Below, in pieces: positions 48,160 to 56,678 of a DNA stretch of 64,000 bases. The translations under genes and the position numbers were made by a program. The notes under the pieces were generated by a model that was not told the origin of the DNA, ran no database searches, and saw only the letters and a program-made list of their open reading frames with translations. Numbering within the stretch: the first letter of the stretch is position 1; every line of letters begins with the position of its first letter. This DNA comes from Oscillospiraceae bacterium (GTDB lineage Bacteria; Bacillota; Clostridia; Oscillospirales; Ruminococcaceae), in NCBI GenBank assembly GCA_024684395.1, contig JAIKWY010000044.1, positions 62,001 through 126,000 on the forward strand, in the 5' to 3' direction.

Positions 48160-49848
48160 ATGAGAAAAAGTGGCATACTACTTCATATTTCCAGTCTTCC
48201 GTCCCGCTACGGCATCGGCAGGATGGGAAAGGCAGCCTATGACTTTGTGGACTTTCTGCACATGAGCGAAACAGCCTGCTGGCAGATCCTCCCCCTTTCC
48301 CCGACGAGCTACGGCGATTCACCCTACCAGAGCTTCTCTGTCTATGCCGGGAACCCGTACTTCATCGACTTCGTAAAACTCGAATCCCAGGGGCTTCTGA
48401 CCCGTGAGGATTACGCCTCCATGCTCTGGCAGCGTGATGCGGAAGCGATCGACTATGAGCTGCTGTACCGCAGCAACATCACCGTCCTGCGCAGAGCCTA
48501 TGCCCGCTTCAAAGAAAAGCCCATGCGCGGCTTCACCGCCTTCAAGAACGCCAACAAGCACTGGCTCAAGGACTATGCCCTGTTCATGGCACTCAAATCC
48601 GAGCACGGCGGCAAGGCGTGGTACGAGTGGGAAAAGCCCCTTGCCATGCGTGAAAAGAAGGCTGTGGAGGAAGCCGAGACCCGTCTGAAAGACGAAATCG
48701 AGCTCTACAGCTTCATCCAGTTCATCTTCTCCCGCCAGTGGAGCGAGCTGAAAAAATATGCCAATGACAAGCACATCGAGATCATCGGCGACATGCCGAT
48801 CTACGTCTCCTACGACAGCGCCGATGTCTGGTGCTCGCCGGAGCTCTTTGCCCTCGACAAGGAGAAAAAGCCCATCGAGGTGGCAGGCTGCCCGCCGGAC
48901 TGCTTTGCCCCCAAGGGACAGCTCTGGGGCAATCCGCTCTATGACTGGGACTACCACAAGAAGACCGGCTATGCCTGGTGGATCTCCCGCCTGAGCTATG
49001 CCGCATCGCTCTACGACATCATCCGGATCGACCATTTCCGGGGCTTCGAGAGCTATTACACCATCCCCTTCGGCAACAAGGACGCCGTCAAGGGCAAGTG
49101 GCGCAAGGGTCCGAACAAGGCGCTGTTCACCGCCGCCAATAAAGCTCTCGGCAAGCTGAACATCATCGCCGAGGATCTTGGCTTCATCACGCCGGGCGTG
49201 CGCAAGATGCTCGATGCCGTGGGTTATCCGGGCATGAAGGTGCTGCAATTCGGCTTCTCCGGACCCGATAACGAGCACCTCCCGATGAATTTCAGGACCT
49301 CCAACATGGTCGCCTACACCGGCACCCACGACAACGAAACGCTCCGTGGCTGGCTGGCATCCGCCGACAAGAAGACGATCAAGTTCGCCAAGAACTATCT
49401 CCGCTGCAAGAAGCAGGAGATCCCGGACGAGATGGTCGCCGCCTGCTGGAGCAGCATCGCAGAGCTCGCCGTGGCACAGATGCAGGATTTCCTGCATGAA
49501 GACAAGTCCGCCCGTATGAACACGCCCTCCACCCTCGGCGGCAACTGGATGTACCGCACCGAGACCGAGGACTTCACACCGGAGCTTGCCAAGGAGATCC
49601 GGAAGCTCAACCGCACCTACGGCAGAGCCGTTCAGGCAGAGACCCCCGAGCCGGAAGAGACCGCTCCCGAGCCCGAGGAAAAGCCCGCAGCCCCGAAGCG
49701 CCGCAAAGCCGCTTCCGAGACTGTGACCGAAACAGCCGAAGCCCCCAAAAAGCCCCGTGAGCGCAGAAAAGCCGACACCCCGCCGGCAGAACCCAAGCCG
49801 AAGCGCCGCTACACCAGAAGAAAAACTGAGACAACGGAGGAATCTTAA
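48160..49848 (+). CDS. malQ: 4-alpha-glucanotransferase with basic C-terminal tail
   Basis: GH77 disproportionating enzyme that moves glucan chains between maltodextrins. 562 residues, against about 490-500 normally. GH77 signatures: SGILLHISSLPSRYGIG, LPLSPTSYGDSPYQSFS, the nucleophile region DIIRIDHFRGF, acid/base IIAEDLGF, and TGTHDNETLRGW. After the enzyme ends near residue 487 there is a roughly 75-residue low-complexity tail rich in Pro, Glu, Lys and Arg, ending KPKRRYTRRKTETTEES. ATG 48160 follows AGGAGGCAAGC; the in-frame start at 48109 is inside the leader. First of a two-gene operon. Confidence 0.95.
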   Translation: MRKSGILLHISSLPSRYGIGRMGKAAYDFVDFLHMSETACWQILPLSPTSYGDSPYQSFSVYAGNPYFIDFVKLESQGLLTREDYASMLWQRDAEAIDYELLYRSNITVLRRAYARFKEKPMRGFTAFKNANKHWLKDYALFMALKSEHGGKAWYEWEKPLAMREKKAVEEAETRLKDEIELYSFIQFIFSRQWSELKKYANDKHIEIIGDMPIYVSYDSADVWCSPELFALDKEKKPIEVAGCPPDCFAPKGQLWGNPLYDWDYHKKTGYAWWISRLSYAASLYDIIRIDHFRGFESYYTIPFGNKDAVKGKWRKGPNKALFTAANKALGKLNIIAEDLGFITPGVRKMLDAVGYPGMKVLQFGFSGPDNEHLPMNFRTSNMVAYTGTHDNETLRGWLASADKKTIKFAKNYLRCKKQEIPDEMVAACWSSIAELAVAQMQDFLHEDKSARMNTPSTLGGNWMYRTETEDFTPELAKEIRKLNRTYGRAVQAETPEPEETAPEPEEKPAAPKRRKAASETVTETAEAPKKPRERRKADTPPAEPKPKRRYTRRKTETTEES

Positions 49849-52239
49849 ATGCTGAACTATACAAAGGAAACGTTTCTGAACTACCTCAAAGCCACGCTGC
49901 CGGAGAACTTTACCCCGCAGGTGCTGCACAATGCCATCGGTGAGATGGTCATGAGCCTGATGACCGAGGACTGGGAGGATTCCCGTGCCGCACACCGCAA
50001 CACCCGCCATGCCTGCTATTTCTCGATGGAATTTCTCGTAGGCCGCAGCATCTTCAACAACCTCCTGTGCCTTGGCATCTATGACGAGGTGGAGAAGGCG
50101 CTCAACGACCTGGGCACCTCCCTGTCCGCCCTCGAAGAGATCGGCGATGCCGCACTCGGCAACGGCGGTCTGGGCAGACTTGCCGCCTGCTTCCTCGACA
50201 GCGCCGCAACCCTCGACCTGCCGCTCGACGGCTACGGCATCCGCTATAAATACGGTCTGTTCAAGCAGCAGATCAAGGACGGTTTCCAGTGCGAGACCGC
50301 CGATGACTGGACAAGATACGGCGATGCATGGAGCATCCGGAGAGACGAGGACACCGTGCTCGTCAAGTACAGCAACATGACCGTCAAGGCTGTCCCCTAC
50401 GACATGCCCGTGATCGGCTACGGCACCAAGCACATCAGCACGCTGCGTCTCTGGCAGGCAGAGCCCCTGCAGGAGTTCGACTTCCACACCTTCAACCAGC
50501 AGAACTACCTCGAAGCCTGCGCCGAGCAGATCTATGCCGAGAACATCTCCCGCTGCCTGTATCCGAATGACGATACCAACGAGGGCAAGAAGCTGAGATT
50601 GCAGCAGCAGTACTTCTTCTGCTCCGCATCCCTCCAGGATCTGCTGAAAAAGCACTTCGAGGACTACGGCACCTACGAGAACCTCGCCGAGGTACTCACC
50701 GTACAGCTCAACGACACGCATCCGGTCATCTCCATCCCGGAGCTGATCCGCCTGCTGATGAACGAGGGCATCGCTTTTGAAGATGCCGCAGAGACCGCCC
50801 GCAAGGTCTTCCGCTACACGAACCACACCATCATGGCAGAAGCGCTCGAAAAATGGTGGGCACCGCTCGTCAAGGAGCTGCTGCCGGAAGTCTACCAGAT
50901 CATCCAGCGCCTGCATGAGATGCTCATCGCCGAGCTCTACGAAAAGGGCGCCGAGAAGGAAGAGATCCAGTCCATGCGCATCATCAAGGACAACATGATC
51001 CACATGGCGCACATGGCGATCTTCATGGGCAGCTACGTCAACGGTGTAGCCGAGATCCACACCCAGATCCTGAAGGATACCGCCCTTGCGGTATGGTACA
51101 AGTACTATCCCGAGCGCTTCCAGAACAAGACCAACGGCATCACCCAGCGCCGCTGGCTGGCACTCTGCAACAGAGAGCTGTCCGCCCTCCTCACCGAGCT
51201 CCTCGGCTCCGATAAATGGACGACCAATCTCGACCTGCTCAAGGAGCTTGACAAGTACGCCGAGAGCGATACGGTCATGAAGCGCTTCATGGACATCAAG
51301 ACCGAGAAGAAGCGCCAGCTCGTGGCGAACATCTTCGCAAGAGAGCCCGAGCGCTTCGAGAATGACGTACAGTGTACCGAGTTCTTCGATGCCGACAACG
51401 CCGTTTTCGACATCCAGATCAAGCGCCTGCATGAATACAAGCGCCAGCTCCTGAATGCCTTCTCGATCCTGTATCTCTACTACGGCATCAAGGACGGCTC
51501 CATCAACAAGGATGAGCTGCCGACCGTGACTTTTCTCTTCGGTGCAAAGGCTGCCCCGGGCTATAAGCGGGCAAAGGCGATCATCAAGTATATCAACGCC
51601 ATCGCCGACATGATCGCAGCCGATCCCGAGGTCAATGACAAGATCAAGGTCTTCTTCGTAGCAGACTACAATGTCTCCTATGCCGAAAAGCTCGTCGCTG
51701 CGGCAGACATCTCCGAGCAGATCTCGACCGCCGGCACAGAAGCATCCGGCACCGGCAACATGAAGCTCATGCTCAACGGCGCCGTGACGCTCGGTACCTT
51801 TGACGGTGCAAATGTCGAGATCGTGCAGGAAGCCGGCGAGGAGAACAACTATATCTTCGGCGCAAGAGTCGAGGAGCTCAAGGAGATCGTACCGGAATAC
51901 GACAGCCGCCGCCTGCTTGCCGAGAACGACAAGATCCGCAAGGTCGTGCAGACGCTCATGGACGGCACGTTCGGCGACAACGAGGACATTGCGGAGCTCT
52001 ATGATGCCCTGACCGAGGGCGCAAGCTGGCACGCCCCGGATCACTACTACGTGATCGGCGACCTCCAGAGCTACTGCGACAAGAAGCTCGAAGCCCTGAA
52101 GGACTACAAGGCTGACCGCCTTGCCTTCGCCCGCAAGCAGTGGCACAACATCTGCCACGCCGGCAAGTTCAGCTCCGACCGCACGATCGCACAGTACGCC
52201 GAGGAGATCTGGCAGATTCACCCCGTAACATTAGACTAA
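49849..52239 (+). CDS. glgP: Glycogen/starch/alpha-glucan phosphorylase
   Basis: GT35 enzyme that releases glucose 1-phosphate; 796 residues. N-terminal HNTRHACYFSMEFLVGRS, GNGGLGRLAACFLDS, and RYKYGLFKQ; C-terminal PLP site with Lys in TAGTEASGTGNMKLMLNG-type sequence and VTLGTFDGANVEI. Starts at the base after the malQ stop codon, so it is strongly coupled: the pair degrade maltodextrin or glycogen together. A repeat-rich gap follows. Confidence 0.96.
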   Translation: MLNYTKETFLNYLKATLPENFTPQVLHNAIGEMVMSLMTEDWEDSRAAHRNTRHACYFSMEFLVGRSIFNNLLCLGIYDEVEKALNDLGTSLSALEEIGDAALGNGGLGRLAACFLDSAATLDLPLDGYGIRYKYGLFKQQIKDGFQCETADDWTRYGDAWSIRRDEDTVLVKYSNMTVKAVPYDMPVIGYGTKHISTLRLWQAEPLQEFDFHTFNQQNYLEACAEQIYAENISRCLYPNDDTNEGKKLRLQQQYFFCSASLQDLLKKHFEDYGTYENLAEVLTVQLNDTHPVISIPELIRLLMNEGIAFEDAAETARKVFRYTNHTIMAEALEKWWAPLVKELLPEVYQIIQRLHEMLIAELYEKGAEKEEIQSMRIIKDNMIHMAHMAIFMGSYVNGVAEIHTQILKDTALAVWYKYYPERFQNKTNGITQRRWLALCNRELSALLTELLGSDKWTTNLDLLKELDKYAESDTVMKRFMDIKTEKKRQLVANIFAREPERFENDVQCTEFFDADNAVFDIQIKRLHEYKRQLLNAFSILYLYYGIKDGSINKDELPTVTFLFGAKAAPGYKRAKAIIKYINAIADMIAADPEVNDKIKVFFVADYNVSYAEKLVAAADISEQISTAGTEASGTGNMKLMLNGAVTLGTFDGANVEIVQEAGEENNYIFGARVEELKEIVPEYDSRRLLAENDKIRKVVQTLMDGTFGDNEDIAELYDALTEGASWHAPDHYYVIGDLQSYCDKKLEALKDYKADRLAFARKQWHNICHAGKFSSDRTIAQYAEEIWQIHPVTLD

Positions 52240-52371
52240 CAAATCACCCCAAAGATGCTTTTCCCCCGCTTTGTGCTACAAAGCGGGCGGGGTCTGGGGC
52301 AGCGCCCCAGTGGGGGCAAGGGGGCAAAGCCCCCTAAGCCGCCTGAAAGGCGGCAGAAAAGGAGAATATCC
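52240..52371. repeat. Intergenic hairpin array between glgP and nadB
   Basis: Four stems in sequence: CCCGCTTTG-TGCTA-CAAAGCGGG (about 52267-52290), CTGGGGC-AGC-GCCCCAG, AGGGGGC-AAA-GCCCCCT and CCGCCT-GAAA-GGCGG, then the nadB ribosome binding site AAAAGGAG. It belongs to the class II hairpin arrays by style. No promoter was seen. Confidence 0.7.
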
Positions 52372-53838
52372 ATGAATTATGATGTTATTATCGCCGGTGC
52401 CGGTGCAGCGGGGCTGTATGCGGCGATCAATCTGCCGGCAGATGCCAAGATCCTGCTGCTGACCAAGCGTGAGCTCGGGCTGTGCAATACGGCGCTTGCA
52501 CAGGGCGGCATTGCCGGTGTCTACAATTCGCCGGAGGACAAGACCAGCCTGCACGAGAACGATACCTATATCGCCGGCGGCTTCCAGAACAACCACAAGA
52601 CCGTCCACATGCTCGTAGAAGAAGCCGCACAGGACATCGGCAGGATCATCGAGCTCGGCGTGGAATTCGACAAGATGGAGAACGGCGACTATCACCGCAC
52701 CCTCGAGGGCGGACACAGCAGACGCCGCATCTTCCACCACAAGGATGCGACCGGCAAGGAGATCGCCGACAAGCTGCTCGCCTATGTCCAGACGCTCCCG
52801 AATGTGGAAGTCCGTGCCAACACGCTCCTCTGCGACGTGAAGAAGACCAAGACCGGTTTCTCGGCGCTTCTGCTGCATGACAATGCCTATGAAACGGCAA
52901 ATTCCCACTATTTCATCATGGCGACCGGCGGCATCGGACGTGTGTATGAATTTACCACCAACTCCGCCATTGCGACCGGTGACGGCATCATGTTCGCCTA
53001 TAACATGGGCGCCATGATCCGTGGTCTGAGCCTGATCCAGTTCCATCCGACCGCCTTCAACAACCGCCACACCCGTGAATGCTTCCTCATTTCCGAAGCT
53101 GTCCGTGGCGAGGGCGCCTATCTGCTCAACTGTGACGGCGAGCGCTTCATGCAGCGCTATGACGACCGCCTTGAACTGGCGCCCCGTGATGTGGTGTCCA
53201 ATGCGATCGTGCTCGAAAGCCGCCGCACCGGGTCGGATGACTTCTACCTCGACATTTCCCACAAGGATCCCGAGGAGGTCAAGAACCGCTTCCCGATGAT
53301 CTACAAGAACCTGCTCGACCAGGGCTATGACATGACAAAGGACCGCATCCCGATCTACCCCTGCCAGCATTACCTGATGGGCGGCATCCAGGTCGATCCC
53401 CACTCCCGCACGAGAGTCCCCGGGCTCTATGCCTGCGGTGAATGCTCCAACACAGGCGTCCACGGCAACAATCGTCTCGCCAGCAATTCCCTGCTCGAAG
53501 CGCTCGTCTTCTCCCGTCATGCGGCGGAGGACATCGCCAAGAAGATGCAGTACAACGGCGAGAAGCATTTTGAGGAGACGACCTTCGACCTCCACGAGGG
53601 TGCAGAGCCCGTCCCGCACGGCATCCGCACGAGCCTGCGCCATATCTTGCAGGAGAGCTATTTCGTCAAGCCCGATGCCGAAAAGATCCAGAGCAATTTC
53701 TCCAAGGTCTGCGAGATTTTGCACGACTTAGAGGACGGCAACTACAAGATCAATTCCGACTATGTGGAGGCACGCTCCACCGCCACCATCGCATTCCTCA
53801 TCCTGAATGAGGCAATGATCGAGGAGAAGGGAGTATAA
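52372..53838 (+). CDS. nadB: L-aspartate oxidase
   Basis: FAD enzyme of NAD biosynthesis, 488 residues, oxidising aspartate to iminoaspartate. FAD motif DVIIAGAGAAGLYAAINL, the substrate loop GGHSRRRIFHHKDATG, MATGGIGRVYEFTTN, IQFHPTAFN and the end signature CGECSNTGVHGNNRLASNSLLEALVF are those of NadB. ATG 52372 is preceded by AAAAGGAG. nadC follows; nadA is not adjacent, so quinolinate synthase must lie elsewhere. Confidence 0.96.
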   Translation: MNYDVIIAGAGAAGLYAAINLPADAKILLLTKRELGLCNTALAQGGIAGVYNSPEDKTSLHENDTYIAGGFQNNHKTVHMLVEEAAQDIGRIIELGVEFDKMENGDYHRTLEGGHSRRRIFHHKDATGKEIADKLLAYVQTLPNVEVRANTLLCDVKKTKTGFSALLLHDNAYETANSHYFIMATGGIGRVYEFTTNSAIATGDGIMFAYNMGAMIRGLSLIQFHPTAFNNRHTRECFLISEAVRGEGAYLLNCDGERFMQRYDDRLELAPRDVVSNAIVLESRRTGSDDFYLDISHKDPEEVKNRFPMIYKNLLDQGYDMTKDRIPIYPCQHYLMGGIQVDPHSRTRVPGLYACGECSNTGVHGNNRLASNSLLEALVFSRHAAEDIAKKMQYNGEKHFEETTFDLHEGAEPVPHGIRTSLRHILQESYFVKPDAEKIQSNFSKVCEILHDLEDGNYKINSDYVEARSTATIAFLILNEAMIEEKGV

Positions 53839-53839
53839 T

Positions 53840-54733
53840 ATGCAGCTTCTGCAAAGCTATGTAGACCAGATCATCAACACCGCCCTCGAGGAGGACATCC
53901 ATTATGTCGATGTGACAACGGACTACCTCCTCCCCGATGGTCATACCTCCTCGGCGTACTACATCGCCAAGGACAACGGCATCCTCTGCGGCATCGACAT
54001 CGCCAAGCGTGTCTTTGAGATCGTCGGCGGCGGGGTGACCCCGCTTGCAGGTGCCTCCCAATGCGCCGGTGGCGCAAAGGTCGGCGGGGTAACATTCTCC
54101 GAATGCCTGACAGACGGCTCCGAGGTGAAGAAGGGCGACATCATCGCCCGGATGGAGGGCGACACCAAGACCCTCCTGAAAGGCGAGCGCACCGCACTGA
54201 ACATTTTACAGCACATGTCCGGCATCGCCACGGCGACCAATCGCTGTGTGGAGCTCGTACAGGGCACCAATGCGAAGATCACCGACACCCGCAAGACGCT
54301 GCCTGGACTGCGCCGTCTCCAGAAATATGCCGTGACAGTCGGCGGCGGCTATAACCATCGCTACAACCTCTCCGAGGGTGCCATGCTGAAGGACAATCAC
54401 ATTGATGTCTACGGCGGCATCACCCCGGCAGTGACCGCCCTCCGCAAGAAGATCGGTCATATGACCAAGATCGAGGTCGAGGTGCGCAATTTAGACGAAT
54501 TACAGGAAGCCCTCGACGTCGGCTGCGAGATCATCATGCTCGACAACATGAGCTGTGAGGACATGACCAAGGCGGTCGAGATCACCGCCGGCAGAGCCAT
54601 GCTCGAAGCCTCCGGCAATATCACCTCCGCCAACATCGCACAGGTCGCCGCCACCGGCGTGGACATCATCTCCCTCGGCGCCCTGACCCACTCCGTCATC
54701 TGCTTCGATATTTCGATGCGGTTTGATAAGTAA
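53840..54733 (+). CDS. nadC: Nicotinate-nucleotide pyrophosphorylase (quinolinate phosphoribosyltransferase)
   Basis: 297 residues, makes nicotinate mononucleotide from quinolinate and PRPP. Signatures: ALEEDIHYVDVTTDYL, LNILQHMSGIATATNRCVEL, ITDTRKTLPGLRRLQKYAVTVGGGYNHRYNLSEGAMLKDNHI, and ISLGALTHSVICFDISM. Starts 2 bp after the nadB stop. Confidence 0.97.
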   Translation: MQLLQSYVDQIINTALEEDIHYVDVTTDYLLPDGHTSSAYYIAKDNGILCGIDIAKRVFEIVGGGVTPLAGASQCAGGAKVGGVTFSECLTDGSEVKKGDIIARMEGDTKTLLKGERTALNILQHMSGIATATNRCVELVQGTNAKITDTRKTLPGLRRLQKYAVTVGGGYNHRYNLSEGAMLKDNHIDVYGGITPAVTALRKKIGHMTKIEVEVRNLDELQEALDVGCEIIMLDNMSCEDMTKAVEITAGRAMLEASGNITSANIAQVAATGVDIISLGALTHSVICFDISMRFDK

Positions 54734-54735
54734 GC

Positions 54736-54766
54736 TTGCGGTCGCTTTGCGACCGCTTAGGGGGGC
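54736..54766. repeat. 31-bp hairpin repeat, second copy
   Basis: TTGCGGTCGC-TTT-GCGACCGC followed by TTAGGGGGGC. It matches 2514-2544 in 30 of 31 bases. It lies just after the nadC stop codon and may serve as a terminator-like stem, though no T run follows. Confidence 0.7.
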
Positions 54767-54818
54767 GGCTCACCAGAAGACCTGCACATAAAATATAAAC
54801 TAAATAAGGAGTAAGTTT

Positions 54819-55601
54819 ATGAAACGTGATCTTACGGCTATTGCAGCCATCGCAGCCGCATGTGTGATGCTTGTCGGCTGCGGCAAGAAACCGGAACAGA
54901 ACAGCACCGCACCGGCAGATACCGCACCCGCAGCGGAGTCGGTGATCGGCGAGAGCGGAGCAGACGCATCCGCTCAGGATAGTCAGGCAGAAGGCAGCGT
55001 ATCCGGCGATACTGCCGATGGATCTGCTGCCGACCCGAATCAAAATAACGCACAGGATCCCCAGGCAGCGGACAGCACGCCTGGTGCAGAAAACAGCGAG
55101 GGCGACGCCCTTCCGAAGTCGGATCCTGCCGCCGCCGCAGGCGCCCTGCACGTCTCCATCGAGACGGTCAGCATCTCGCTTGAACAGCTCAAATCCCAGG
55201 ACTACACCGTCCCCGTGCTCGTCACGCTCGACAAGAACCCGGGCATAACCTATTCAGAATGGGGACTGCATATCGACCCGAAGTGTACCTTCACGGCGGA
55301 CAGCGAGGAGTGCAAGGTGCAGACCGTGCATGTGGAGAATGACGAAGAGCACTTCCTCTGGACAGCCTGGGCATCGGGAGCCCTGTTAAAGGGTACCGGT
55401 TCGCTACTCGAGGTACAGCTCAAACTCCCGCTCGATGCCAAGGCAGGCGACACCTACACAATCACCTACGCAGATACCTCCCTTGCCAACAAGGGCGATG
55501 TCTGGGATTATACTGACATCAATACCCAAACGACAACATCTTATGCTGATATGAACGGTGTCGTGACCTGGACAGACGGCGGCGTAAAGGTAACAGGCTA
55601 A
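54819..55601 (+). CDS. Lipoprotein with a predicted cohesin domain
   Basis: 260 residues. Signal peptide with lipobox MLVGC (cysteine about 21), an Ala/Asp/Glu/Gln/Ser-rich linker (about 25-105), and a single C-terminal beta-rich domain (about 108-260). The domain has features of the cohesin fold: an N-terminal strand LHVSIETVSISLEQL, VPVLVTLDKNPGITYSEWGLHI, WTAWASGALLKGTGSLLEVQLKLPLDAKAGDTYTITY (GxLxxVxFxVpxxAxxGdxYxI) and end strands GVVTWTDGGVKVTG. By analogy with Ruminococcus cohesins it would tether dockerin proteins to the cell membrane or wall. Identification is by motif only. AAGGAG precedes the ATG. Confidence 0.65.
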   Translation: MKRDLTAIAAIAAACVMLVGCGKKPEQNSTAPADTAPAAESVIGESGADASAQDSQAEGSVSGDTADGSAADPNQNNAQDPQAADSTPGAENSEGDALPKSDPAAAAGALHVSIETVSISLEQLKSQDYTVPVLVTLDKNPGITYSEWGLHIDPKCTFTADSEECKVQTVHVENDEEHFLWTAWASGALLKGTGSLLEVQLKLPLDAKAGDTYTITYADTSLANKGDVWDYTDINTQTTTSYADMNGVVTWTDGGVKVTG

Positions 55602-55642
55602 GCTGTTTTTCTGCATGAGATCCATTCAGGAGGATATCAAAA

Positions 55643-56272
55643 ATGCAGAATCAGAAGTATTCCATCCGTTTAGAAACCAACGCAGACCACAGAGAAGTAG
55701 AAAACCTGATCCGTGAAGCATTCTGGAACGTCTACCGTCCGGGATGCAGCGAGCACTATGTCATCCACGTCCTCCGGGACGATCCGGCATTCGTCAAGGA
55801 GCTGGACTTCGTCATGGAGCAGGACGGTAAGATCATCGGACAGAACCTGTTCATGAAGACCTATATCCAGGCAGATGACGGCAGACAGATCGACGTCCTG
55901 ACGATGGGCCCGATCTGCATCACCCCCGAGCTGAAACGCCGGGGCTACGGCAAGATCATCCTGGACTACTCGCTCGAAAAGGCGGCAGCAATGGGATTCG
56001 GCGCAGTGCTGTTCGAGGGCAATATCGACTTCTACGGGAAAAGCGGCTTTGACTATGCCGGCAAGTTCGGCATCCGCTATCACGATCTCCCGGAGGATGC
56101 CGATGCGTCCTTCTTCCTCTGCAAGGAGCTGATCCCGGGCTATCTGGATGACGTGACCGGCATCTACTACACCCCGCAGGGCTACTATGTCGATGACGCC
56201 GATGTAGAAGCCTTCGACAAGAACTTCCCGCCCAAGAAAAAGGAAAAGCTCCCCGGACAGATCTTCCAATAA
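55643..56272 (+). CDS. GNAT N-acetyltransferase
   Basis: 209-residue acetyltransferase of the YhbS-like GNAT group. IRLETNADHREVENLIREAFW at the start, the acetyl-CoA loop in ITPELKRRGYGKIILDYSLEKA (Q/R-x-x-G-x-G/A form), and YGKSGFDYAGKFGI afterwards. The C-terminus (about 150-209) is an extra alpha/beta portion. AGGAGG lies 9 nt before the ATG. Substrate unknown. Confidence 0.9.
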   Translation: MQNQKYSIRLETNADHREVENLIREAFWNVYRPGCSEHYVIHVLRDDPAFVKELDFVMEQDGKIIGQNLFMKTYIQADDGRQIDVLTMGPICITPELKRRGYGKIILDYSLEKAAAMGFGAVLFEGNIDFYGKSGFDYAGKFGIRYHDLPEDADASFFLCKELIPGYLDDVTGIYYTPQGYYVDDADVEAFDKNFPPKKKEKLPGQIFQ

Positions 56273-56637
56273 GCGGGGAGCCCAAAGACGATTTTTTTGA
56301 TCAAACTTTTTTTCTCCAAAAAAAGTTTGCAGGGGTCAAGGGGGCAGCGCCCCCTTGTCGCCGTCCGCAGACGGCGAAATCCCCTAAGCCCGAAGGCGCT
56401 CTGCAAGGGGTGAATTGAAAAAACAGTCCAGTGGACTGTTTTTTCAAGAGGGGACGCTCTGCAAGAGAGAGCGTCCCCTACCTCGCCTCTATGGATGCCT
56501 TTCCCCGCCGCTCAGCGGCGGCAAACAGTTTCCTGCACTGAGGGTGCGGCTGCAAGAGAGCCGTCCCCTACCTATCCCTCCGAGCAAGCCCTCTTGCCGC
56601 CTAAGGCGGAACAAACTAACCCACCCACATATAAAAC
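56273..56637. repeat. Dense hairpin cluster, about 365 bp without a gene
   Basis: Stacked perfect stems: CAAACTTTTTTT/AAAAAAAGTTTG (56302-56329), CAAGGGGGC/GCCCCCTTG (56337-56357), TCGCCGTC/GACGGCGA (56358-56377), the 33-bp palindrome at 56415-56447, GGGGACGCTCT/AGAGCGTCCCC (about 56452-56480), GCCGC/GCGGC near 56506-56521, and a second TGCGGCTGCAAGAGAGCCGT unit with CCGCCTAAGGCGG. The parts CTGCAAGAGAG...CGTCCCCTACCT occur twice, so the region contains a diverged tandem pair. No coding frame or promoter. Confidence 0.7.
56415..56447. terminator. Perfect palindromic terminator
   Basis: Arms of 16 bp (TTGAAAAAACAGTCCA and complement) about a single central base, with A run before and T run after, so it can terminate in both directions. 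It is the likely end of the GNAT transcript. Confidence 0.75.
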
Positions 56638-56670
56638 AAGACCTCTGCCCAAACAGCAGAGGTCTTATCA
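56638..56670 (-). terminator. Terminator of the GT-C-like gene
   Basis: AAGACCTCTGC / GCAGAGGTCTT stem with 7-nt loop; GTTTTATA follows on the minus strand. Confidence 0.8.
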
Positions 56671-56678
56671 TTTACCCA

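Noticed and set aside
48319..52221. A 1300-residue open frame on the minus strand over malQ and glgP
   Set aside because: It is antisense to two certain genes, has leucine/valine/glycine-rich low-complexity composition from codon bias, no domain and no ribosome binding site. The same holds for long antisense frames at 663-2465, 3735-6191, 7627-9171 and 12819-14291.
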